64,000 bases of DNA from Brevundimonas sp. PAMC22021. GTDB lineage: Bacteria; Pseudomonadota; Alphaproteobacteria; Caulobacterales; Caulobacteraceae. Each line of letters starts with the position of its first letter. Within the stretch, counting starts at the first letter, position 1. Positions 1 to 9,252 of the stretch are shown piece by piece. The position numbers were made by a program, and so were the translations under genes. A model generated the notes under the pieces. It searched no databases. It was not told where the DNA came from and saw nothing but the letters and a program-made list of their open reading frames with translations. The stretch spans positions 372,001-436,000 of the forward strand of contig NZ_CP080376.1 of the NCBI RefSeq assembly GCF_019443405.1. Direction: 5' to 3'.

Positions 1-1
1 G

Positions 2-535
2 GCCGCCTCCATGGACGAGATCGCCCGGCGCGCGGGGGTGTCCAAGCAGACGCTGTACAACCGCTTCGCCTCCAAGTCCGAAATCGCCCAGGCGCTGGCC
101 GAGCAGCGCTCGGCCGCGGTCACCGCGCCGCTGAAAGGCGGCGGCGAGCCGGAGGCGGTGCTGGAGGCGCTGGCCCTGTCGCTGCTGGAGCGGGTCTGCG
201 CGCCCGAAAAGACGGCGTCGCTGCGCGGCGTCTGCCTGGTTTCGGCGGATGCGCCCGAGATCTCGCGCATCGTCTATCAGGCGGGACCCGGCGAAAGCCT
301 GAAGCGGCTGTCGGCGTGGCTGGCGGACCAGACGCGGGCGGGGCGGCTGGACACCCCCGATCCGGACGAGGCGGCCGAGATGTTCACCGGCATGGTGCTG
401 GGTCACGGCCACCTGCGCGCCGTGCTGGACATCCCCCAGATCGGGCCTGAGCAGCGTAAGGTCCGCGCGCGCGAGGCGGCGGCGCGCTTCGTCCGCGCAT
501 TCGCGCCGGTGGACGCAGGCGAGCGGTCGGCCTAG
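2..535 (+). CDS. TetR-family transcriptional regulator (5' end cut by the window)
   Basis: The reading frame is open from the first base, so the true start lies outside the window; an internal ATG at 11 is not taken as the start. The first visible residues (MDEIARRAGVSKQTLYNRF, preceded by AAS) are the recognition-helix half of a TetR HTH, so roughly the first 20-30 residues are missing. The remaining ~150 residues form the helical ligand and dimerisation domain, which does not reveal the ligand. It ends 31 bases before the creatininase-family gene on the same strand, so the two may be linked, but no operator is visible because the promoter is outside. Family certain, target unknown. Confidence 0.88.
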   Translation, partial: AASMDEIARRAGVSKQTLYNRFASKSEIAQALAEQRSAAVTAPLKGGGEPEAVLEALALSLLERVCAPEKTASLRGVCLVSADAPEISRIVYQAGPGESLKRLSAWLADQTRAGRLDTPDPDEAAEMFTGMVLGHGHLRAVLDIPQIGPEQRKVRAREAAARFVRAFAPVDAGERSA

Positions 536-566
536 ATCGCGGGCGTTCCTTCAAAGGAGTTCGCCC

Positions 567-1328
567 ATGCTGATGCACCTGTCGTCCTGGCCCGAGATCG
601 ATGCGCGACTGAGCGACGGCGGGGTGCTGTCCAGGACCGCGATCGTGCCGATCGGATCGAACGAGCAGCATGGGCCGACCGGCCTGCTGGGCACCGACTG
701 GCTGTGTCCCGAGATCATCGCCCACGCGGCGGAAAAGGGCGACGAGCGGCTGGTGGTGGCGCCCACCTTCAACATCGGCATGGCCCAGCATCACCTGGCC
801 TTCGCCGGCACCATTTCGCTGAGGCCATCGACCTTCATGGCCGCGATCATCGACTGGGTCTCGTCGCTGAGCCGGCACGGGTTCGAGCGCATCTATTTCC
901 TGAACGGACACGGCGGCAATGTCGCCACCATCGAGGCGACGTTCAGCGAAATCTATGCGGACTGGAGCTTTGGCGGGGAACAGCCGGAGTTTTCTCTGAA
1001 GCTGCGCAACTGGTGGGACCTGCCGGGCGTGCTGGGCCTGTGCAACAGCCTGTTCCCGACCGGCCACGGCGCCCACGCCACGCCGTCCGAGATCGCGGTG
1101 ACGCAGGCCGCCTATCCCGACCGGATCAAGACGGCCGATTATCAGCCGCGCATCGCGCCGAACGGACCGATCCGCGACGCGCTGGATTACCGCGCACGCT
1201 TTCCCGATGGCCGCATCGGCTCGGACCCGGCGCAGGCCAGTCCGGAGAAGGGCCAGAGGATCATCGACACGGCGATCCCGGCGTTGATCCGCGACGTGAT
1301 GGCGTTCGCGGAGGAAGCGCGGGTCTAA
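567..1328 (+). CDS. creatininase-family amidohydrolase
   Basis: A 253-residue protein of the creatininase/creatinine amidohydrolase family, metal-dependent cyclic amide hydrolases. The diagnostic motifs are present in order: PIGSNEQHGP (about residues 28-37), then LGTDW with a metal-binding Asp, NGHGGN (about 113-118) and the GHGAHATPSE region (about 163-172), which supply metal ligands. AAAGGAG lies 8 bases before the ATG and fixes the start. Family members act on creatinine, formamidopyrimidines or mycofactocin and PQQ-like precursors; nothing here separates these and no creatine pathway gene is nearby. Cytoplasmic, with no signal peptide. Confidence 0.85.
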   Translation: MLMHLSSWPEIDARLSDGGVLSRTAIVPIGSNEQHGPTGLLGTDWLCPEIIAHAAEKGDERLVVAPTFNIGMAQHHLAFAGTISLRPSTFMAAIIDWVSSLSRHGFERIYFLNGHGGNVATIEATFSEIYADWSFGGEQPEFSLKLRNWWDLPGVLGLCNSLFPTGHGAHATPSEIAVTQAAYPDRIKTADYQPRIAPNGPIRDALDYRARFPDGRIGSDPAQASPEKGQRIIDTAIPALIRDVMAFAEEARV

Positions 1329-1355
1329 GGGGCGTCTCGGCAGAGCCCCGTCATT

Positions 1356-1385
1356 CGTCATCCTCGCCACAAGGCGAGGATGACG
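1356..1385. repeat. palindromic repeat of the GTCATCC/GGATGAC family, probable bidirectional terminator
   Basis: Perfect 13-bp arms (1356-1368 and 1373-1385) with a 4-base loop. It lies between two convergent genes (stops at 1328 and 1433), so it can terminate transcription from both sides. The arm sequence is a short form of the larger paired-hairpin repeats seen at 10404, 46309 and elsewhere in this window. Confidence 0.8.
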
Positions 1386-1432
1386 GGGGATGGGTTGCCG
1401 GCTCGAAAGGCGCGGGAGCAGAGGCGCGAGGA

Positions 1433-2035
1433 TCAGACCGTCTCGGGCGACGCGTCCTCAACCGTTTCGTCTTCGACCTTGGCTTCCTTGCGAGCAGCCT
1501 TTTCCGCCTTCTTGGCCTCCTTGTCCGCCAGCTTCTGGGCCTTCTTGGCGGCCTTGGCCTGAGCCTTGGCGAGGGTGGGGGCGTCGTCGGCGGCGGCGGC
1601 GAGTTCGGTCAGTTGCTTCAGGAAGCCGTCGCGGTGGCCCTTGGGCAACAGGCCCATGATGCGGCGGTCGGCGGCCTCGACGCGCGGGCGGGCGGCCTCC
1701 AGCCGGGCAAGGCCGGCATCGGACAGGCGCACGGCCTTGGCGCGGGCGTCCAGCGTCGAGCGTTCGCGCTCCAGCAAGCCCTTGGCGGTCATGCGCGCCA
1801 CCAGATCGGCCAGGGTCGAGCGGTCGATGCCGGTCAGGCGCACCAGCTCGGTCTGGGTCAGGCCGGCCTTGAGCGAGGCGGCCTCCAGCACCGCGAACTG
1901 ACGCTGGGTCAGGCCGTCGGGACCCGCCTCCTCGGCATAGATGTCGAGCGCCAGCTGAAGGGCGCGGTGCATCAGGTGGCTGGGCGAATTCGCCAGCGGC
2001 CCGATCTTTTTCGCCGCCTTGCCCGCCTTGACCAT
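1433..2035 (-). CDS. MarR-family transcriptional regulator with Lys/Ala-rich tail
   Basis: A 200-residue winged-helix protein. The MarR core runs from about residue 20 to 150: LTQRQFAVLEAA leads into helices, LTQTELVRLTGIDRSTLADL is the HTH, and RSTLDARAKAVRLSDAG is the wing with its typical D-x-R. After the core, about 45 residues are almost only Ala, Lys, Glu and Asp, a charged extension absent from classical MarR proteins that may help non-specific DNA binding. I chose the start at 2035 because GGAGG sits 8 bases upstream; a start at 2059 is in frame but lacks a good ribosome site. Ligand and targets are unknown. Confidence 0.85.
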   Translation of the reverse strand: MVKAGKAAKKIGPLANSPSHLMHRALQLALDIYAEEAGPDGLTQRQFAVLEAASLKAGLTQTELVRLTGIDRSTLADLVARMTAKGLLERERSTLDARAKAVRLSDAGLARLEAARPRVEAADRRIMGLLPKGHRDGFLKQLTELAAAADDAPTLAKAQAKAAKKAQKLADKEAKKAEKAARKEAKVEDETVEDASPETV

Positions 2036-2131
2036 GATCCGACCTCCGCCTTGCGGCACAGGTAACAGCGGCGCTTTACGGTTTGACGCGGATCGTGCGT
2101 CGGTTTGGCGACAGTTCGTCCGTGCGGAGCC

Positions 2132-2758
2132 TTACAGCCCGGTGTCGGGCGAGACGGGGGCGGCTTCGTCGTCCTTCACCATGTGCTTCATGATGAAGAA
2201 GACCTGCCAGACGCCGAACACCGCCGAGGCGATCCACAGCACGCCCCGGAAACTGACCCAGGCGTCGTCGCTCTGGGTGCGCCAGACGACCTCGTTCACG
2301 ATGGCGACGGCGGCGAAATACAGGCCATAACGCAGGGTCAGGCCGCGCCAGCCCCGTTCGGTCAGCTGAAACGCCTCGCCCAGCAGATAGCGAAACGGAT
2401 AGCGGCGCAGCGGCAGTGAGCCCAGCAGCACGACCGCCAGGGCCGCGTTCTGGATGGTCAGCTTGATCTTCAACAGCGTCGGATCGTGGAACACCAGGGT
2501 CAGGACGCCGAACACCAGCGCGAAGCCGCCGGTCAGCAGCGGCAGCGGGGCCAGCCGGCGCTCCACCATCCAGCCGATGGCCAGGGCCAGGGCGGAGGCG
2601 CCGACCAGCACCCAGGTCGCCTGGACCAGCGCTTCCTGACCCTCCAGCCCGCGTACGAAGCGGTTGACCGCATAGCCGATCATGAAGGCGACCAGGGCGC
2701 CGAAGTCGACGGCCTGGCGGATGGACTGGCGGTTCCTGTCGGTCGCGGATTGGGTCAT
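2132..2758 (-). CDS. ispZ: intracellular septation protein A (YciB/IspZ family)
   Basis: A 208-residue inner-membrane protein with about five hydrophobic segments. Family hallmarks are visible: an N-terminal DFGALVAFMIGY segment, FHDPTLLKIKLTI in the middle, and LNEVVWRTQSDD-like VNEVVWRTQSDDAWVSFR toward the C-terminus. In Shigella and E. coli the homologues affect septation and envelope integrity; the molecular activity is unknown. The ATG overlaps the ftsY stop codon (ATGA), so the two are translationally coupled, an arrangement that makes sense because IspZ is an SRP/FtsY-dependent type of membrane protein (inference). Confidence 0.88.
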   Translation of the reverse strand: MTQSATDRNRQSIRQAVDFGALVAFMIGYAVNRFVRGLEGQEALVQATWVLVGASALALAIGWMVERRLAPLPLLTGGFALVFGVLTLVFHDPTLLKIKLTIQNAALAVVLLGSLPLRRYPFRYLLGEAFQLTERGWRGLTLRYGLYFAAVAIVNEVVWRTQSDDAWVSFRGVLWIASAVFGVWQVFFIMKHMVKDDEAAPVSPDTGL

Positions 2759-3693
2759 CAGTCGTCCAGTCCGACAAGGGAGCGGGAAAAGGCGCGGGCG
2801 TCGAAGGGCTGAAGGTCCTCGATCCCTTCGCCCACGCCGATCAGCTTCAGCGGCGCGTCCGACGCCTGGGCCACGGGCACCAGCACGCCGCCGCGTGCGG
2901 TGCCGTCCAGCTTGGTCATGACGATGCCCGACACAAAGGCGGTGCGGCCGAATATCTGCTCCTGCGCCAGGGCGTTGCGGCCGACGGTGGCGTCCAGCAC
3001 CAGCAGCGTCTCGTGCGGGGCGTCCGCGTCGATCTTTTTCAGCACCCGCACGATCTTGAGCAGTTCGTCCATCAGGGCGGACTTGTTCTGCAGCCGGCCG
3101 GCGGTGTCGATCAGCACCACGTCGAAGCCTTCCGCGCGCGCCTTGGTGTAGGCGTCAAAGGCGAGGCCGGCGGCGTCGGCGCCGTCCCGGCGGCTCTCGA
3201 AAGCCGCGCCCGCGCGTTCGGCCCAGACCTTGAGCTGTTCGCGGGCGGCGGCGCGGAAGGTGTCGCCGGCGACGATCATCACCCTGGCGCCCTTGCCCGT
3301 CAGGTCGGCCGCGATCTTGCCCAGCGTCGTGGTCTTGCCCGAGCCGTTCACGCCGACGAACAGCACCACATAGGGCTTGGGCCCGGACAGCGGGTCGAAC
3401 GTCGCCTGGCGCGGCAGGAGTTCGGCGGCCACGGCCTCGGCCAGCGCTTCCTTGACCTCGCGCTCGGGCGCGTCCTTGCCGAAGCGAAGCGTGCGGAACC
3501 GCTCCACGATCCGGGCCGAGGCGGCGGGTCCCAGGTCGCTTTCCAGGAGGTGCTCCTCCAGCTGGTCGAGCGAGGCCTCGGACAGGGGCTCCTTGACAAA
3601 GGCGGAGACGACCTGATCGGTCATCTGCTTCGACGAGCGCGACAGGCCCTGGCTGAGCCGCTGGAACCAGCCTTTTTTACCCGTATCGGTCAT
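2758..3693 (-). CDS. ftsY: signal recognition particle receptor FtsY
   Basis: A 311-residue SRP-type GTPase that receives ribosome-SRP complexes at the membrane for co-translational insertion. The N domain covers about residues 10-90; the G domain has G1 GVNGSGKTTT, the DTFRAAAREQL segment, DTAGR and TKLDGTARGG. The acidic A domain common in enterobacteria is nearly absent, as is usual in alphaproteobacteria. The frame extends upstream to 3822, but that extension is translated repeat DNA; the ATG at 3693, giving MTDTGKKGWFQRL, matches FtsY N-termini. Confidence 0.95.
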   Translation of the reverse strand: MTDTGKKGWFQRLSQGLSRSSKQMTDQVVSAFVKEPLSEASLDQLEEHLLESDLGPAASARIVERFRTLRFGKDAPEREVKEALAEAVAAELLPRQATFDPLSGPKPYVVLFVGVNGSGKTTTLGKIAADLTGKGARVMIVAGDTFRAAAREQLKVWAERAGAAFESRRDGADAAGLAFDAYTKARAEGFDVVLIDTAGRLQNKSALMDELLKIVRVLKKIDADAPHETLLVLDATVGRNALAQEQIFGRTAFVSGIVMTKLDGTARGGVLVPVAQASDAPLKLIGVGEGIEDLQPFDARAFSRSLVGLDD

Positions 3694-3746
3694 GCGAATG
3701 GCCTTAGCGTCATCCCCGGGCGAGGTCACGTTTCGTGTGAGATTCC

Positions 3747-3870
3747 GTTCATCCCGGCGAAAGCCGGGACCCACACCTTTGGCGGAGCCGTTCGGGTCTG
3801 TATGCACTGGATGATCGTCCAAGTCCGTGCGGCGTTACTCACTGGGTCCCGGCGTTCGCCGGGATGAGCG
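3747..3870. repeat. paired-hairpin dispersed repeat, GTCATCC/GGATGAC family
   Basis: Two hairpins in inverted orientation about 120 bp apart: ATCCCGGCGAAAGCCGGGAC at 3751 and its mirror GTCCCGGCGTTCGCCGGGAT near 3846. The outer ends read GTTCATCCCGG and CCGGGATGAGC. It fills the divergent gap between ftsY and nadE, so it also sits in or near both promoters. The same design is found inside murD at 47168-47294. Confidence 0.8.
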
Positions 3871-3879
3871 GAAATCCTG

Positions 3880-5934
3880 ATGCACAAGCCCCACCCCTTC
3901 CACTCGCCCGCGACCCACGGCTTCGTGCGCGTCGCCGCCGCCACGCCCGTCAGCCACATCGCCGACCCGAAGGCCAATGCGGAGGAGCACGCCGCACTGA
4001 TCCGGCAGGCGGGCGAGCAGGGCTGCGACCTGATCGTGTTCCCCGAACTGTCGCTGTCGGCCTACGCCATCGACGACCTGCTGTTGCAAGGCGCGCTGCT
4101 GGACGAGGTGGAGCGGCAGGTCGCGGCACTGGCCGAACTGACGGTGAAGTTCGGGATCGTCGCAGTGGTGGGCGCGCCGATCCGGAGCGCGGATCGGCTG
4201 TACAACTGCGCCGTGGTGCTGGCGAACGGGACGGTGCTGGGCGTCGTGCCCAAGACCTATCTGCCGAACTACCGCGAATATTATGAGAAGCGCTGGTTCT
4301 CGCCGGCCATCGAACTGCAGCCGGACGAGCGGGAGGTGCGGATCGCGGGCGAAGCGGTGCGGTTCGGCACGGACCTGCTGTTCCAGGCCGACAACCGGCC
4401 GGGCTTCACCTTCGGGGTGGAGATCTGCGAGGACTATTGGGCGCCGCTGCCGCCCTCGACGCGCCAGGCCATGGCGGGGGCGCGCATCCTGCTGAACCTG
4501 TCGGCCTCCAACATCGTGATCGGCAAGGCGGACGACCGCGCCCTCTTATGCGCCAGCCAGTCGGCGCGGGCGATGGCGGCCTATGTGTTCACCGCCTCCG
4601 GCTGGGGCGAGAGCACCACGGACCTAGCCTGGGACGGGCAGGCGACGGTGTACGAACTGGGATCGAAGCTGGCGGAGGGCGAGCGGTTCTCACTTGAAAG
4701 CCACCTGACGATCGCCGACGTGGACGTGGATCGGATCGGGCTTGAACGGCTTCGCACCGGCACCTTCGCGGACTGCGCGCGGGCCGAGGTCGCGCCGCAC
4801 GCTTACGAGTTCGTGCCGTTCGAGGCGGGCGAGGGGCCGGGCGGCGAGCTGATGCGCGGCGTCGATCGCTTTCCCTTCGTGCCGGACCGGGCCGAGCGGC
4901 TGGACCAGGACTGCTACGAGGCGTTCAACATCCAGGTGCAGGGGCTGATGCGGCGGCTGCGCGCCACCAACGGCCAGCGCATCGTGATCGGTGTCTCTGG
5001 CGGGCTGGATTCGACGCAGGCGCTGCTGGTCGCCTGCCGGGCCTTCGACCGGCTGGAGCTGCCGCGCGCCAACATCCTGGGCTTCACCATGCCCGGTTTC
5101 GCGACTTCGGAAGGCACCAAGTCGAACGCCTGGGCGCTGATGAACGCGCTGGAGATCACCGGCGCCGAGATCGACATCAAGCCGGCGGCGCGCGCCATGC
5201 TGGAGGAGATCGGCCACGCCTTCGGACGCGGAGAGCCCGTCTACGACATCACCTTCGAGAATGTGCAGGCGGGCCTCAGGACCGACTACCTGTTCCGGCT
5301 GGCCAACCAGAACAAGGCGTTCGTGCTGGGCACCGGCGATCTGTCGGAACTGGCGCTGGGGTGGGCCACCTATGGCGTCGGCGACCACATGAGCCATTAC
5401 AACGTCAACGGCGGGGTGGCCAAGACGCTGATCCGCCACCTGATCCGCTGGGTGGCGGACAAGCAACTGGTGGGATCGGACGCCAGCCCGACGCTGTACG
5501 GCATCCTGGACACCGAGATTTCGCCCGAGCTGGTGCCGGCCGGCGAGGACGGCAAGATTCAGTCGACCGAGAGCGCGGTCGGACCCTATGCGCTGAACGA
5601 CTTCTTTCTGTTCTACGTCACCCGCTTCGGCATGGCGCCGTCCAAGGTGGCCTATCTGGCGCACCAGGCGTGGAAGGACGCCGGCCGGGGCGAATGGCCG
5701 GCGGGCACGCCCGACGACGAGCGGATCACCTTCGAGCTGCCGATCATCAAGGACTGGATGCGCAAGTTCCTGATCAGGTTCTTCCAGACGGCGCAGTTCA
5801 AGCGGTCGGCCTTGCCCAACGGGCCGAAGGTAGTGACGGGCGGCTCGCTGTCGCCGCGCGGCGATTGGCGCGCGCCCTCCGACGGCACGGCGCGGGTGTG
5901 GCTGGATGAGCTTGAAGCCAACGTGCCGGACTGA
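3880..5934 (+). CDS. nadE: glutamine-dependent NAD+ synthetase
   Basis: A 684-residue two-domain enzyme that amidates nicotinic acid adenine dinucleotide to NAD+ using glutamine-derived ammonia. The N-terminal nitrilase-like glutaminase domain (about 1-300) has its Glu-Lys-Cys triad in FPELSLSAY, VPKTYLPNYREYYEKRWF and GVEICEDYW. The C-terminal synthetase domain (about 340-684) carries the PP-loop IVIGVSGGLDSTQALL and the GTGDLSELALGW segment. Length and order fit the long mycobacterial-type NadE rather than the short ammonia-dependent form. The start at 3880 lies immediately after the repeat element, with no clear Shine-Dalgarno sequence. Confidence 0.95.
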   Translation: MHKPHPFHSPATHGFVRVAAATPVSHIADPKANAEEHAALIRQAGEQGCDLIVFPELSLSAYAIDDLLLQGALLDEVERQVAALAELTVKFGIVAVVGAPIRSADRLYNCAVVLANGTVLGVVPKTYLPNYREYYEKRWFSPAIELQPDEREVRIAGEAVRFGTDLLFQADNRPGFTFGVEICEDYWAPLPPSTRQAMAGARILLNLSASNIVIGKADDRALLCASQSARAMAAYVFTASGWGESTTDLAWDGQATVYELGSKLAEGERFSLESHLTIADVDVDRIGLERLRTGTFADCARAEVAPHAYEFVPFEAGEGPGGELMRGVDRFPFVPDRAERLDQDCYEAFNIQVQGLMRRLRATNGQRIVIGVSGGLDSTQALLVACRAFDRLELPRANILGFTMPGFATSEGTKSNAWALMNALEITGAEIDIKPAARAMLEEIGHAFGRGEPVYDITFENVQAGLRTDYLFRLANQNKAFVLGTGDLSELALGWATYGVGDHMSHYNVNGGVAKTLIRHLIRWVADKQLVGSDASPTLYGILDTEISPELVPAGEDGKIQSTESAVGPYALNDFFLFYVTRFGMAPSKVAYLAHQAWKDAGRGEWPAGTPDDERITFELPIIKDWMRKFLIRFFQTAQFKRSALPNGPKVVTGGSLSPRGDWRAPSDGTARVWLDELEANVPD

Positions 5935-5940
5935 TCCTGC

Positions 5941-6068
5941 CGCTCCTCCCCATCTGGGGGAGGGGGACCGCGCCCGAAGGGCGGGGTGGAGGGGGGAACG
6001 TCCCACAGCCCCCTCCGTCGCGGCGCTATTCGCGCCACCCGCTCCTCCCCCAGAGGGGGAGGAGCGGG
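5941..6068. repeat. CTCCTCCCC/GGGGAGGAG inverted repeat element, type B
   Basis: A G/C-rich element with inverted ends (GCTCCTCCCC at 5942 and GGGGAGGAGC near 6056) and inner inverted segments (CCCTCCGTCGCGGCGC and partners). It separates the convergent nadE and murI genes, whose stops are at 5934 and 6075, and could act as a terminator. A related element lies at 9253-9399. Confidence 0.72.
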
Positions 6069-6074
6069 TGGCTG

Positions 6075-6932
6075 TCAGGCTTGTTCGAAGGTCAGGGGCT
6101 CGCCCCAGAACTGGGCCACAAGCGCGGACTGGGCGCCGGCCTGGCCGGTGGTGATGAAGTCGCGGCGGCCGGTTTCGCCCAGCGCATATTCCGGATGGGC
6201 CGCGAAGTAGCGGTCCAGGGCGTCGGCGACGGCGGTGGGCTGGTGGATCAGCTCGGTTCCGGCGGGCAGGGCCGAGGCGAACAACTCGGCCACGATCTCG
6301 TAGTGGGTGCAGCCCAGCACCGCCTTGTCCGGATGGCGGCCGATCTTGCGGCGCAGGGCGTCGACGTGGTCGGACACCACCACGCTCAGCTCCTCGACCG
6401 GGGCGCCCAGCTCGATCAGGCCGGCCAGGCCGGGGCAGGGCTCGGCGAACACCGCCAGGTCGTGGCGGCGCTTGTCGATTTCGATCTCGTAGACGCGGCT
6501 CAGCGCGGTGGCGGCGGTGCAGAAGACGCCGGTGATGTCGATGGCGGCGACCTTGTCGCCCTCGGGCACGGCTTCGGCCTCATAGGTCCACGGCAGGCCG
6601 GTGGCGGCCTCGATCGTCGGCACGATGATGCCCAGGACGTTGACCGGCCGACCCAGCCGTTCGCGCAGCGATGGGATCCAGGTCTGCTGCAGCCGGCGCA
6701 GCGCGATGGCCGATGCGGTGTTGCAGGCCAGGACCACCACCGAGGCGCCGGCCTCGAACAGCCGCTCGCATCCGGCGCGGGTCAGCTCCACGATCTCCTC
6801 GCCGCCGCGCCCGCCATAGGGGGCGTTGGCCTGGTCGGCCAGATAGATGAAGTCGCGCTCCGGAAAGCGACGGGTCAGTTCGCGATGGACGGTCAGGCCG
6901 CCCACGCCGGAGTCGAAAACGCCTATAGCCAT
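6075..6932 (-). CDS. murI: glutamate racemase
   Basis: A 285-residue cofactor-independent racemase that makes D-glutamate for peptidoglycan. The two catalytic cysteines are in VLACNTASA (about residue 74) and VLGCTHYEIV (about 186); FDSGVGGLTV at the N-terminus and the PYG segment bind substrate. The frame is open far upstream (to 7628), but the family start MAIGVFDSG is the ATG at 6932. It diverges from the M3 peptidase gene, so the short region 6933-7053 holds both promoters. Confidence 0.95.
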   Translation of the reverse strand: MAIGVFDSGVGGLTVHRELTRRFPERDFIYLADQANAPYGGRGGEEIVELTRAGCERLFEAGASVVVLACNTASAIALRRLQQTWIPSLRERLGRPVNVLGIIVPTIEAATGLPWTYEAEAVPEGDKVAAIDITGVFCTAATALSRVYEIEIDKRRHDLAVFAEPCPGLAGLIELGAPVEELSVVVSDHVDALRRKIGRHPDKAVLGCTHYEIVAELFASALPAGTELIHQPTAVADALDRYFAAHPEYALGETGRRDFITTGQAGAQSALVAQFWGEPLTFEQA

Positions 6933-7053
6933 GAGGCAGCGGTTTATCGCGGCGGCGACCGGACCGCGACGATAAATTCCGCACCCGCCCCTGTGACTGA
7001 GGCTGGTGATGGGTCTAGGGTCCGCGCCAGATGATCCCAGCAAGGAAATATCG

Positions 7054-9240
7054 ATGCAAAGACGACAGCTTCTTCTCGGCGGCGCGGGCTTTCTGGTGCT
7101 GACCGGCTGCGCCAGCGCGAACGGCATGGACGCCGGCTCGTCGGCCGCGGGCGATGCGCCATCGGCCGCCACGCTTTCGGAGGAAGCCGCGATCGCGCGC
7201 GCCGTGCTGCCGCGCCAGACGCCGCGCGCCGAGCTGCTGCAGGCATGGACCGGCGCCCATGGCGGCACGCCGCCCTTCGACAAGGCGACGCCGGCCAAGG
7301 TGCGCGAGGCGATCCTGGAAGGGATCGAGCTGCAGCGCGCGGAGATCGCGGCCATCGCCAACAATCCCGACGCCCCGACCTTCGCCAACACCTCCGTCGC
7401 CATGCAGATGGCGGGCGAGCCGCTGGACCGGGTGATGAGCGTGTTCGGCGTCATGACCTCCAACATCGGCGGCGAAGAGTGGGAGGCGCTGGACAGCGAG
7501 GTCTCGCCGCTGCTGTCGGCGGCGTCGGACGAGATTACCTTCAACGAAGCCCTGTTCGCCCGCATCAAGGCGGTGGCGGACGGCGCGCGGGGCGCCGGGC
7601 TGAACCCGCAGCAGACGCGCATCGCCACGCGGTCGCGCGACGCCTACGTCCGCAACGGCGCGGCGCTGGACGCGGCCGGCAAGGCCGAGTTGGGCCGCAT
7701 CAACACCGCCCTGTCGAACGCCTTTACCCGCTTCGGCCAGAAGGTCGTGGCCGACGAGAACAGCTGGACGCTGATCCCGAACGAGGCCGGCGTGCGCGGC
7801 CTGCCGGCGTCCAACAAGACGGCGGCGGCGGCGGCGGCGCGGACCCGGAACCTGCAGGGCTGGGCGATCCTGAACACCCGCTCCAGCGTCGATCCGTTCC
7901 TGACCTTTGCTGACGACCGGTCCTTGCGCGAGCAGGTGTGGAACAAGTTCGTCAATCGTGGCGACAACGGCGATGCGAACGACACCAACGCGACCATCGC
8001 CGAGATCGTGAAGCTGCGCGACCAGCGGGCGAAGCTGCTGGGTTTCCGCAACCACGCCGAATGGCGGATGCAGGACACCATGGCCAAGACCCCGGCCGCG
8101 GCCGAGGATCTGATGCAGCGGGTCTGGGCGCCGGCCAAGGCGCGGGTGGCGGAAGAAGTCGCCGACATGCGCGGCATCGCCGGCCATGACATCGAGCCGT
8201 GGGACTACCTCTATTACGCCGAGAAGGTCCGCAAGGCGAAGTACGACCTGGATCAGAACGAGCTGCGTCCGTACTTCGAGCTGAACAACGTGCGCGCCGG
8301 CTCCTTCTACATGGCCGAGCGCCTGTACGGCTTCACCTTCGCCAAGTTGCCGCAGGGGTCTGTTCCGGTCTTCCACCCGGACGTGACGGTGTACGAAGTC
8401 AGGGACGCCGGCCGGCCGATCGGCCTGTACTACACCGACGACTACGCCCGGCCGGGCAAGCGGTCTGGGGCCTGGATGACGACCTATCGGTCGCACTCGA
8501 TCTATGACGGGCCGGAAAACACGCTGGGCTCCAACAACAACAACTTCGTCAAGGCGCCCGACGGCGAGCCGATCCTGATCTCGCTGGACGACGCCGAGAC
8601 CCTGTTCCACGAGTTCGGCCACACCCTGCACGCCTATTCGTCCAACGTGGTCTATCCGGCGCTGGGCGGCACGCCGCGCGACTTCGTCGAATATCCGTCG
8701 CAGGTGCACGAGCACTGGGTGCTGACGCGCCCGATCCTGGACGGCTATCTGAAGAACGTGGAGACGGGCCAGTCGATGCCGCAGGCGCTGGTCGACAAGA
8801 TCGAGGCGGCGGCGACCTTCAACCAGGGCTATGCGACGGTCAGCTACCTGTCCTCGGCCATCGTGGACATGGACCTGCACACGCAAGCTGTGCCGCCGAC
8901 CGACATCGACGCCTTCGAGAAGGCTTCGCTGGCGCGCATCGGCATGCCCCGTGAGATCGTGATGCGGCACCGCCTGCCGCAGTTCAATCACCTGTTCACG
9001 TCGGACGCCTATTCGGCCGGCTACTACTCCTACCTGTGGTCGGAGACGATGGACGCCGACACCTGGGCCTTCTTTGAAGAGTCCGGCGACGTGTTCGATC
9101 CGCAGATCGCGCAGCGCTTCAAGGCCATCATGCTGGCGCCGGGCAACACCACCGACCGCGCCGAGGCGTACCGCGAGTTCCGCGGCCGCGATCCCGACGT
9201 GGCGGCGCTGCTGAAGGTGCGGGGCTTCCCGACGTCGTAA
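7054..9240 (+). CDS. M3-family zinc metallopeptidase (peptidyl-dipeptidase Dcp type), lipoprotein
   Basis: A 728-residue thimet-oligopeptidase-family enzyme. The zinc site is in LFHEFGHTLHAYSS (about residues 528-541), with the downstream Glu in the EYPSQVHEHW region; near the C-terminus SAGYYSYLWSETMDAD is a family signature. The N-terminus (RRQLLLGGAGFLVLTGCASA) is a lipoprotein signal with an LTGC lipobox, so it should be anchored in the periplasm, where it would trim short peptides. AAGGA precedes the ATG at 7054; an upstream in-frame ATG at 7006 would spoil the signal peptide. Dcp is the best guess; OpdA-like roles cannot be excluded. Confidence 0.9.
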   Translation: MQRRQLLLGGAGFLVLTGCASANGMDAGSSAAGDAPSAATLSEEAAIARAVLPRQTPRAELLQAWTGAHGGTPPFDKATPAKVREAILEGIELQRAEIAAIANNPDAPTFANTSVAMQMAGEPLDRVMSVFGVMTSNIGGEEWEALDSEVSPLLSAASDEITFNEALFARIKAVADGARGAGLNPQQTRIATRSRDAYVRNGAALDAAGKAELGRINTALSNAFTRFGQKVVADENSWTLIPNEAGVRGLPASNKTAAAAAARTRNLQGWAILNTRSSVDPFLTFADDRSLREQVWNKFVNRGDNGDANDTNATIAEIVKLRDQRAKLLGFRNHAEWRMQDTMAKTPAAAEDLMQRVWAPAKARVAEEVADMRGIAGHDIEPWDYLYYAEKVRKAKYDLDQNELRPYFELNNVRAGSFYMAERLYGFTFAKLPQGSVPVFHPDVTVYEVRDAGRPIGLYYTDDYARPGKRSGAWMTTYRSHSIYDGPENTLGSNNNNFVKAPDGEPILISLDDAETLFHEFGHTLHAYSSNVVYPALGGTPRDFVEYPSQVHEHWVLTRPILDGYLKNVETGQSMPQALVDKIEAAATFNQGYATVSYLSSAIVDMDLHTQAVPPTDIDAFEKASLARIGMPREIVMRHRLPQFNHLFTSDAYSAGYYSYLWSETMDADTWAFFEESGDVFDPQIAQRFKAIMLAPGNTTDRAEAYREFRGRDPDVAALLKVRGFPTS

Positions 9241-9252
9241 GGCGGTTTGGCT

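Noticed and set aside
3694..3822. N-terminal extension of FtsY starting at 3822
   Set aside because: The added residues are translated family A repeat DNA; the family N-terminus begins at 3693.
6933..7628. Long N-terminal extension of glutamate racemase
   Set aside because: It runs antisense through the M3 peptidase gene, and MAIGVFDSG at 6932 is the normal racemase start.
7015..8991. 658-codon minus-strand ORF opposite the M3 peptidase
   Set aside because: Same GC-driven shadow effect; the plus strand encodes the zinc site and lipobox.
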